Shown here: piece after piece, positions 55,941-64,000 of the stretch | How the letters are laid out: every line of letters begins with the position of its first letter | How positions within the stretch are numbered: position 1 is the first letter of the stretch | NCBI GenBank assembly: GCA_021234155.1 | Contig: JAJEKV010000013.1 | Location: 16,347,877 to 16,411,876, forward strand | DNA length: 64,000 nucleotides | Reading direction: 5' to 3' | DNA from: Isoetes taiwanensis | Taxonomy: Eukaryota > Streptophyta > Lycopodiopsida > Isoetales > Isoetaceae | Made by a program: the position numbers and the translations under genes | Notes under the pieces: model-generated | The model's input: only the letters and a program-made list of their open reading frames with translations | What the model was told of the DNA's origin: nothing | The model's database searches: none

Positions 55941-56354
55941 ATGGGGAAAGTGGGCATATAGGCATTCATGATAGGATGCATTCGTCTACGGCCATTATGG
56001 GAATCTCGCCATTCCTTACGCCAAGACGATATGCAAGCCCTAGACATGATAGGACCCTTGCATTCATATTTTTATTTCTTTAAGGGGGTGATTCCTTCAA
56101 CCACACTATTTCACTTAGTTCTTAAACACTAATGCATGCACTTCTGCAGGCCAGTAGAGCATACTCATAAGCTGCAGAAGAATAGAGGCCTCACGTAGTA
56201 GGCCAACTTGTATTTTTGAACTTCACTTGTCTTTGAAATGTATTTTTAGAATAATTTCTTACTGTTCCGTGTGTAAACCTTTCCTATAAAATAAAATTAT
56301 GTCTGCTGCAACTTACTCTCCACTAACTCTAATGCTGAGGACAGCATTAATCCA
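55941..56354 (+). other. 3' noncoding part of element C
   Basis: No gene is seen. Ends AATGCTGAGGACAGCATTAA, resembling the same position in A and B. Confidence 0.7.
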
Positions 56355-56366
56355 AGGGGGGGAGAA
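56355..56366 (+). promoter_or_regulatory. Polypurine tract of element C
   Basis: AGGGGGGGAGAA-type purine run immediately before the 3' LTR. Confidence 0.85.
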
Positions 56367-57903
56367 TGTGACGTTCCAGGTATCTATACAGTATACGTAT
56401 GCATACCATGACACGTCACCAGGACTCAATGGACTTAATGGTCCAAGTGAGGGTTACCCATAATGGTTTTTATTAGCTATGTTAATAAAGCCAAATGGAT
56501 AATTATGAATTATAATGGCTTCATTAACCTAATTTCTAGTTAGCTAATTATCACCAATAAGGGGGTGCCACCTGGCGCAAATCGATTGGCCAGAAGGGAC
56601 TTACCATTTTGGGCCTAGGAATAGGGGTCCTACCCCATTTTCTCTCCCAAATTCGAATTGGGATTGAGGAGGAGCAGCAGCCAGCAGCCTAAGCTTATTT
56701 TGCCAACACTTACCTACCAGTCTCGAGAGATGGATGCCTACCATGACCATGGTTCCAGCCAGGACACTGGTTAGTCAGTAGATAGGTTTCTTTCCTGCTG
56801 ACACTTCTTTGAGTACATGGAATGGTTAAATTCTCTTTATGAATTGTTCTGAATACATGGATGGTAATTACATTAGTTCTTTCTGCTTCTTCCGTGTATT
56901 GGGAATTAAGGGAAGGGTAGTGGCCTAAAAGCTTCCTAGGATTAGAGATGTCTCTAGTTAGATCCCTTAATACTCAATAATGCGGCCTGTGCACAAGAGC
57001 CAACCTGGCTGGGGATGCTATGATGTGGTTTAGCACCAGACAACGAGTATGAGGGTGAAACGGGGGTGGGGTCCTGCCTAGCGCGGCTACGGGACTCCTA
57101 TGGTGTGCTAGGCCTATAGCTGGTCACTGTGTGTGGGCCGGGTATGGGTCTGACACTCCCTGGGCTGGAGGGTGGGAGCCTATATGGCCGCCCTGGGCTC
57201 GAACGGGTTGGTGAGCTGACCTTTAGATTTAGGGGAGTACGTCGGGTACGGATGCGGGGGTCACTGATGCGGCACGTGTTCTCTAGCACACCCAGGGATC
57301 CTTCATACTCGGGGAGGAGACGCCTCTCTGACCTGCCTCATCGGACCGGGGAAATGTAACCCGGAGTAGTCCCGAAGGGTGATTCCTTGGGATTATGTCT
57401 CCGGAGGGCTACAAGCACGTTATAGCATGATTCAACCTATCTGCAAAGTGTGCACAGGAGGGGCGGATGGATTGGACAACCCTAGCCATTGTCTTATGCC
57501 AACCAACGCCATGTTATACTTCTGTCTGTTAATATCTTGAGACCCTGGCCGTCAATTGATCCCTTGGAGTCTGAGCCCGGGGTAGTGCCCTGTTATTGTG
57601 TTATTTCATGTTGTTATGAATGGATTGTCTTTTCCATGATGATGATGGATGGGCCACCCTTCGTGGTGGTATATTATTTTGCATTATGATTGTATGCTAA
57701 CGTATATGTATGCTTCCGCTGTATAGGATCTCCCACAGAGGACATGGGACGAATGACACCTCCGTGTTCCTCGCCCGGATACTTGGCCATCCCAAGTAGT
57801 CCGAGTATGGCGGAGGGCCTTGCCATGGTGATTTAGTCGCCATGGGAGGGGAAGTCCCGTGTCTATACGATGGGAGCATCGTATGGATTCTGGGAGCGTC
57901 ACA
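56367..57903 (+). repeat. 3' LTR of element C
   Basis: TGTGACGTTCCAGGTATC to GGGAGCGTCACA, 1537 bp. Carries GGCACGTGTTCTCTAGC near 57270, where the 5' LTR has a shorter sequence. Confidence 0.94.
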
Positions 57904-57908
57904 GCCCT
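57904..57908. repeat. Target-site duplication of element C, right copy (GCCCT)
   Basis: Identical to 45254-45258. Confidence 0.92.
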
Positions 57909-58701
57909 ACTTTCCTTTTACTTGCTGCATTGTAAGATTTTTTTGTTTGTATTTTCCAGCATATAACACCTCAGTGTTTTCCTCTTCTTCCTGCCCAAGC
58001 TTGCCTTGTTCAAACTCAGTCCTCACTATTTGAATAGCATGTTCTTTGGATTTGGCCACATTCCGCAATAGAATTGCCAAATGAGCATTATGAGAAACAG
58101 ACCTGGATATTGCTAACAATTGATATTGTTCATTAAGAATGACCCTTGCCCCTTTTAAGTCTGCAACAATTGAGTCAATTTTTTCAAAGAACTCAGTTAT
58201 ATTATCATTTTCACAAAGTTTCAGTTTCCTCAGCTGCTTTTCCAATACATCAATTTGTGATGATGTTTTAGCCTCATAGTTTTTAATCATGTACATCCAC
58301 ATTTCTCTGGGTGTCATACCTCTGAGTTTCAGCTTAATAACTGCTCCAACTTTGCAACAGATTATTGCTTGTGCTTCCATGATCTTGAAACTTTCCTCAG
58401 GATCAACACTTGCATCCCTTTTTGCAGTAGCAGCTATTGAACTTGGTGCTGCTCTCCCAGCTCCTACCTCTGCTGTAGTGCTCTCTTCACTAGAACTAGC
58501 AACATTTCCCGCTGCGTTAGACATGCCTGCACTCAAGATTGTACCAGAACTTGGACGTCTTATAGCATTTTCATCTATTAGATACCATAGATTTTCAAAT
58601 TCCAACACTTGCCTAATGCTTTGTTTCCAGATCTGGAAACCATTCTCACCTTTGAACACTTCAATTGAGTTTAGTAGATTTACTCCAAATCTAGTTGCCA
58701 T
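57909..58701 (-). pseudogene. Copia Gag (element D)
   Basis: About 264 residues open from an ATG at 58701: FGVNLLNSIEVFKGENGFQI and IWKQSIRQVLEFENLWYLID at the N-terminus, then the copia Gag core (MWMYMIKNYEAKTSSQIDVL, LEKQLRKLKLCENDNITEFF). The frame is cut by the insertion of C shortly before the zinc knuckles. Reading across the insertion, a frame change also seems present there. Confidence 0.9.
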
Positions 58702-58713
58702 CTCTAACCTTAT

Positions 58714-58725
58714 GCTCTGATACCA
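58714..58725 (-). promoter_or_regulatory. Primer binding site of element D
   Basis: GCTCTGATACCA on the plus strand, hence TGGTATCAGAGC on the minus strand, next to the LTR-like block. Confidence 0.88.
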
Positions 58726-58726
58726 A

Positions 58727-59050
58727 TGATAAACTTAAAGAGAATATTTAGCACATTTATTAGAGCAAAGGGATCACAAATCTTCCATTCGCTTGTATCA
58801 AATACAAGTTTAACTATCTATAATGCTACCTTATCGACATTCCTAGATATAGATTGTCTCAAGGTACCCTTGAAACAACATCGCGTTTTCTAAGGTTACA
58901 TGAACCTCATAAGAGCCTTGCTGAGAGGGCATCTCAATGCATTGAAATGCTTTTGGAGAGATCACTTTTGCACCTGCAGGCATATGACAGACAACCTCTT
59001 CTTGTACATGTCTCATGGTTCATGCATGTTGGAATGATCATATAATAACA
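58727..59050 (-). repeat. Probable 5' LTR of element D
   Basis: Plus strand TGATAAACTT ... ATAATAACA, 324 bp; on the minus strand TGTTATTATATG to TTTATCA, with an AATAAA near its inner end. The outer 24 bases are the reverse complement of the sequence at the other end of D (41879-41902), so the two ends do not form a normal LTR pair. Confidence 0.6.
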
Positions 59051-59802
59051 GTAGATAGATAGCATGGTCTCTTTTGACAGCAAATCAACATCCACATGCA
59101 AATGAAAGAACTCAAACCTGCTCCCAGCAGCAATAAAAGCTTCCTGCACCTGTCCTTCATCAGAATATATGTCAATATTTACAACAGGATTGGATACCAT
59201 GTCTGGATTTGTCATACCATCACTATTATCCCTATCTTTATCTATACCTACAACAAAGCGACAAATATGTATATTAGAAATGTGTTGTGTGAACTATTTA
59301 GCAGAAAAAGTATGGTCTTTCTACATCAATGAAGTTTTCCATGGGCTGAACAACTGATCTACAGGGGATTGGAAGGGTGGAGGCTCTTCCTCCATTGCCT
59401 CACCACTGTCTACATCACAAGCAACATCTTCTTCATTGCCAATATTGGCCTGCATATCCAGTAACGTCTTCTCCCTTTTCCAACTGGTTCTACGGGCAAA
59501 ATTCCTAGAGGCAGCCCAAATATGACATTCCTCACATCACTATGCATAGCATGGCAAGGATTGAGGGTCAACCTTAGCAACTTCTACGTGCTGTCAAGAA
59601 ATAAACGTGGTATTGGTGGGTAGTATCCAAGAGCCATTGAAGACAAATTTCTCTGTTCTTAGCATCCTACAAACACTTTGAATAAGGGAAGCACTCACAT
59701 GTTTTTTTGCCATGATACATGTGGAAGTGTTTTGCCTTTGCCATGAACCGCAATTATCAAGGGCGATGCAATTTTTTATATCTTCAGCCCCGTACAAGGC
59801 GT
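59051..59802. other. Spacer, no gene recognised
   Basis: Short frames only, none recognisable. Confidence 0.5.
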
Positions 59803-60215
59803 AGAATGGCCGTAAATCTAGTCCGAGATGTGTAAACACGGACACATGTTCGGGTTAACCACTGCTGCTCAGTTTCAAGCACAAAAATGCAAGGGTTTCT
59901 GCATGTTTTTTCACTGATCTTGCTTGATCAGTGCTCAAATCCCTTGCTCTCTTGAATGAATGAGGTTTTTAGGGGTTGACAAGGTGATTCTAATGGTGTT
60001 TGAATTGGATTAAACCATTTAAAGAACAGATTACAAGCTCTATTCCAAGATCAACATGTCAAAACACAGTTTCGAGCTCAGTTCATCGCATGGTTATCCC
60101 GGCCAAAAAATGGTGGCTAGCTTGGACAAAAATAGTGGTTAGCTCGGACATACAGTGGTTAACCCGGACATGTGTCCGGGTTTACGACATCCCGGAGTAG
60201 ATTTATGGCATTCCG
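59803..60215. mobile_element. Foldback-type DNA element with about 61-bp terminal inverted repeats
   Basis: 59803-59863 is the imperfect reverse complement of 60154-60215 (core CGGACACATGTCCGGGTTAACCACT on one arm). Inside the right arm, variants of GTCCGAGCTAACCACT recur three to four times (60080-60170), as subterminal repeats do in non-autonomous DNA transposons. No coding capacity, and no convincing target duplication at the ends chosen. Confidence 0.65.
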
Positions 60216-62934
60216 ATATTTTTCTCTCCATCAATTTACTCTGCAGTTAAGTTCTTCATATGATGCATCTGGTGGAGCTTTTCCATATCCTTAAGGCAAT
60301 AGTCTATCATTTTTTGTATCATCGCAATCTGGTAACTTTCAAGGCCTTACAAAGGATGACTGCTCCAACCGGCTTATGTGTGTCCCAGCCTAAAAGCTTC
60401 TTTAGCCTCAAATTCACGGCAATAGAAGCGTTCAAAATAATCCTAAGGATACCTTCCACATGGCGATGGCCAAGGTTAGAGCCTTTCTCTAAGCTTACAA
60501 TGCCAACCAAGCACTCTGAATCCAGGAATCTGTATACACTAGCATACACTTCTTTCCCGACATCCATACCACTAACACTTACTGTCACACTCACATCCAG
60601 GCAACGGGCTCATCTCTTCTTTCTTACTGGAAGCTTTTTACTAGGAGGAAAATTTGTTTTCTAGGACCTTTATCTGCAAAGACAAGAGCAAGACTCACGA
60701 ATTTAGGACAGGGCTGACAAATTTGAACACATAGCTCTGTACTGCAGGTTCAACAGAGGTAGAAGCTAGCTCTAAGACTAAAGCAGTATAAAGAGGCAAT
60801 ACCGGAGTGGGGGAAGACACGGTTATAGCATCAAGACCCTTACTTGATCTATGTAACAGACTGCCGCCACCTGGAAGGCTCTCTGTTTCTTTACTAATGC
60901 TTCTCATTTTTTCAGGGGGTTGTTCGAGTCTTGGCAGAGGGTTCATACTTTATCCCATATCAAGCATCTTGCATCTGTTCAGATGACCACTCCCTGTTGG
61001 TAGATTCCTCTAGAAAATCAACTTCCACTTTGTACTATTGTGCATCTTTTGATTCAACAGAGGTGGAAGCTTGCAGGAATTCAAATGGTTGAGGTCTGAT
61101 ATGAGTCTGGGCACTTATTAACCTCGGAGTCCTTTCAGGCTAAGGTCCTGTTACCTTGATGGGACAGGGCCATTTGGCAAGTTGTTGCTACTTTACCACA
61201 AACTGCCTCCCAACCTATGGACGTGTGTATTTGGCTTATTAGTGATCGAGTTATAGAGCGGCAGCTGGTGAACTCGATGTATAAGTTGGTTTTGGATGTT
61301 TCCACCTTCTGCACACTAGCACCTTCAAATCCCTCCTTCTGACAGGCAGCATATGTGAAGTTGGACTTGGGATAGTCTTCGCGCCCAAAGATAGTTGTAC
61401 TTTAGTGGAAAATTCTTTATATATGCCTTTGAGTTAATGTATTTATTCACATAATCGACCCTCATGTATCTCAACTGTGTCTTTTGTGCAAGCAGGGAGT
61501 CGAGACCATTGAGCATTGTTTTCTTCTTAAGTGCTCACACTCAGCCAGTCTGGTCATGGCTTCTATCTCTCTTCCAAGTGGCATTCACAAGTTAGCCGGT
61601 GTTTTTCACTATCTACACAGAGGTCTGGACCAAAATGCAAAGCCATGACTTTCATTTGGCTATAGTTGGTTATTATGGTCAATTTGGAAGCGAAGAAGAC
61701 TTTATGTTTTTAAAAGCTGGATATCCCTGATGCTCGTGCCCTACAGGATGCAAAAGAGAGAATTTCAAAGGCTTATTTCTAATCTACGTTTGCCCCTGCC
61801 AAGCAGCACCTATTTTTTGAGTTTTATCTGCAAGTCCTTATTTGTGCATAGGTGGGTTATTACATTCGACATGTTATGATCATCCTCTAAGATTTTCTTC
61901 CCAGTATTTCAATACAATCTGCCGTCCTTCAAAAATAAAATAAAGCCCAGATTCCAGTGCCCCGTCAGTTGCTACAGGGACGAATCAGGGAGCCACAAAT
62001 AATCAATTAACACCCTTGTTGCGATTCCATTGCAGTCAGAATTCTGGGTGGAAGTTTTCGACGTGGAGTGAGTTATCACAGAAATAACAGACGAGGGATC
62101 TTGCTCGGGAGTTTCAGGAAAATTTGACAGCTCGGATGAACTGCAATGGAATGTAGATGATGGTAGGTAAGCCCTGTTTTGTTGCCGATCACACGCTAGT
62201 TCTTGCCAGCAGATCTAGAAACAGCTGGGTTAGTGGAATCTGGGCCTACGATTAGGAGGGTTGGAAAGATATTTTGAAAGGCATTCTATGACATATAATT
62301 TTTTTGGCGAGGGTTGATGCTTAGATTCACAAAGTTTAGCTAGATTCCGGAGGAATTTTGATATTAGCACATCTTTTGAAGCATTAGAAATACTTTATAG
62401 AGCTTTTGGTGATTTAAAAAGTTTGTTAGATCCTCCTTCTCCTCCAGTAAGTTTCTTATGAGACCATGTGAATTATTGACTTATGCGGCAAATAACAACT
62501 TCATAATGGCACATGGAGCTCTCATAAAACTAAATTTAGTATCAAATGACAATAGGTTATAATGATGTAATTTCACGTCATCTACTCTCAAAGTGTCAAT
62601 CATAGGAAAAAGATAACTTTTGGCCCCCCTATTTATTCAGGTTACGCGTGCAATATAAACTTCAATTTTATCGCTCATCACATCCCTAGATATACCAAAT
62701 TCTTTATAAAATTGCACGTGTACCAAACCTCGCCTAAAGAAGCCTTTAAAATATAGGCACCTTAACACCCTGTCCCCAGATTTTCATTCTAGGAATGAAT
62801 CTGAGGCGTCCGATCAAGCATCAAGAGGGCATGTATGGCCCGTAAATCTTCCCTCGCTTTGTTAAACCATAACACCTTTTGTTATGACCATGCCACCTCC
62901 ACAAGACATGCGGAATAAAAATGTTGCCGTGGTG
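60216..62934. other. Spacer, possible unassigned exons
   Basis: No family recognised. A stretch at about 62340-62450 reads SFEALEILYRAFGDLKSLL and ends in a good donor (CCA/GTAAGT), so it may be an exon. It is not supported otherwise. Confidence 0.35.
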
Positions 62935-62965
62935 TTAACAAAATCTAATAGCCTTGGTTGGGTTG
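62935..62965 (+). repeat. 31-bp direct repeat, copy 1
   Basis: TTAACAAAATCTAATAGCCT... identical to 63126-63156. Confidence 0.9.
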
Positions 62966-63125
62966 AAGCGGCCCGCTTCCTCGCCCCATAACGGCCCCTG
63001 GAGAGGCTGTTATCTAGCCCATCTTCCCACCAATCGCTCCAAACAAATGAGGTATAAAAGAAGACAGATGTAAAGGTGGGATAAATCATAAGATCCTATG
63101 CCACCTCGCATGCAAATGTAGTTTT

Positions 63126-63156
63126 TTAACAAAATCTAATAGCCTTGGTTGGGTTG
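63126..63156 (+). repeat. 31-bp direct repeat, copy 2
   Basis: Exact second copy, start-to-start distance 191 bases. Confidence 0.9.
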
Positions 63157-64000
63157 TCACCGCTTTATTATGAGCATGTAGTTTCAAGTACGTGTTGCGC
63201 GCCCATTATTATTCCATAGTGATTATCAATACATATATAAGGCAATATCATTTTATATTTGAAGGTAACATTTCTACCCCAAGAAAAACCGTGAAAACGA
63301 CACGTGTCTTTAAAAAAAAAAAAATGGAAATTAAAAAAAAAAAGGGTGCCGTTCCTTTCTCTTGCCCTGCAAGCAATCTGGCCCTGTAGAGCAAGCAATC
63401 CAGCCCTGCTCAATAGGTTTCCTCTTTCCCTTTCTTGCTGGGTCTTTGATTCCTTGCTCAGCTCTGGTTATGGCAGATCCATCTTCATTGACGCTATTTT
63501 TTCTTTGTTTGAGAAGAACCATGGTGTTGACGCGTGTTAAAGCTTCTCGACTGTGGATCTTCAGCAATGGCGGATCAGGAAGCCCTCTGGGGTAGTCTTG
63601 GTTTTGCAGCCCCCCCTCTGACGTGGCTGTTCTATTCCCTTCTATTATATCGGGTTGAGACAATGCCGAGGCATGTTACTACTATTTAGAATTGCATATG
63701 CTATTTCGTGGCTCTGGCATCTTATTTTTCCCCTTCCCGTCAACAAGAGTCACAACATGGCCCGAGATGTTGTTATCCAAGCAGATCAAGCAATAAATTT
63801 AGGCTCCCGAGATGCGGCTTCCCTTATTGTCAAGGCTTTGGTTGGCAACAACTCAGCTGAGATAATCTTGCAAATGAGGAGGATCCCATAGCTTCTGGCT
63901 TCTTCAAGCAACATAAAAGCCTGGTTTCCAAAACGGCATGCCCTTCCTCTTTTTTTCATTTTCATCTGCGCCTTTGGCTTCTCAAGCCTCTGGAATGGGC
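63157..64000. other. Right edge, no gene assigned
   Basis: A small plus-strand frame at 63655-63891 (78 residues, ARDVVIQADQAINLGSRDAA) has protein-like composition but matches no family I know. An ATG-headed frame at about 63471 (MADPSSLTLFF) is short. A gene could begin here and continue beyond the window. Confidence 0.3.

Larger units (their letters stand above)
45259..57903 (+). mobile_element. Element C: complete but mutated histone-carrying Ty3/gypsy retrotransposon
   Basis: 12,645 bp; LTRs of 1529 and 1537 bp that are very similar; target duplication GCCCT; initiator tRNA-Met PBS; polypurine tract. Internal order: hairpin and TATA box, ORF1 (H3), ORF2 (H2A-like), ORF3 (H2B-like), gag, protease, RT, RNase H, integrase, chromodomain-like tail. 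It lies inside the gag of copia element D. The damage is mostly single nonsense codons and a few frameshifts, so it looks younger than A and B. Confidence 0.95.
41879..59050 (-). mobile_element. Element D: Ty1/copia retrotransposon, minus strand, interrupted by element C
   Basis: From the right on the minus strand: LTR-like block (58727-59050), PBS (58714-58725), Gag, then (after element C) zinc knuckle, protease, pre-integrase, integrase, RT and RNase H, and a polypurine tract (GAAGGGGGAA on the minus strand) before the end at 41902. Integrase precedes RT, as in copia. The two ends do not match as ordinary LTRs: both carry the same 24-mer, but in opposite orientation. Frameshifts and stops are scattered through pol. 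Confidence 0.88.

Noticed and set aside
62030-62165. Possible RAD4/XPC-like exon (SEFWVEVFD)
   Set aside because: Only a short similarity, with an early stop; no neighbouring exon supports it.
1-64000. CRISPR arrays, bacterial operons or rRNA/tRNA genes
   Set aside because: No spaced repeat arrays, no cloverleaf sequences and no rRNA segments seen; the content is eukaryotic nuclear DNA.

Overview
The window is nuclear DNA from a land plant. The only clearly recognisable host gene is an intron-rich gene for the plastid Clp protease subunit ClpR3 (242-3292, nine exons, all GT-AG). Nearly everything else is transposable-element sequence or unannotatable spacer. The species cannot be fixed from the sequence; a large, repeat-rich embryophyte genome is all I would claim.

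Layout. 1-3.3 kb: CLPR3. 3.3-7.0 kb: spacer with no gene. 7.05-34.24 kb: Ty3/gypsy element B on the minus strand (3' LTR at the left, truncated 5' LTR at the right), split by a second Ty3/gypsy element A on the plus strand (9155-22368, perfect 5-bp target duplication CAGGC). 34.24-41.9 kb: LINE fragments, a 151-bp direct repeat, hairpin-type repeats and purine-rich spacer. 41.9-59.05 kb: a Ty1/copia element D on the minus strand, split inside its gag by Ty3/gypsy element C on the plus strand (45259-57903, perfect target duplication GCCCT). 59.05-64 kb: spacer with one foldback-type DNA element and a short direct repeat.

The striking content is inside A, B and C. They are one superfamily: LTRs of about 1.5-1.6 kb starting TGTGACGTTCC and ending in CGTCACA or a close variant, an initiator-tRNA-Met primer binding site, and gag-pol with a chromodomain-like tail on integrase. 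Between the 5' LTR and gag they carry about 4-5 kb of extra genes. The first (ORF1) ends in an unmistakable histone H3 fold. In A the same reading unit starts with the exact H3 N-terminal tail MARTKQTARK, and in C with the degenerate MANTKST. The second (ORF2) ends in a domain resembling histone H2A. The third (ORF3, in B and C) resembles H2B. I found no H4. The histone-like parts sit at the C-termini of ORF1 and ORF2 after extensions of about 340 residues.

In A, ORF1 and ORF2 are each preceded by a pair of long hairpin repeats and a TATAAATA box, as if each had its own promoter. In B and C similar leaders contain telo-box hairpins, a TGACGTCA palindrome and a TATA box. Good 3' splice-site-like sequences lie just before ORF2 in all three elements, and before ORF3 and gag in B and C. 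All copies are damaged by frameshifts and nonsense codons, many of them CAG to TAG. The working interpretation is a lineage of plant chromovirus-like retrotransposons that captured histone genes and kept them long enough to diversify into three families.
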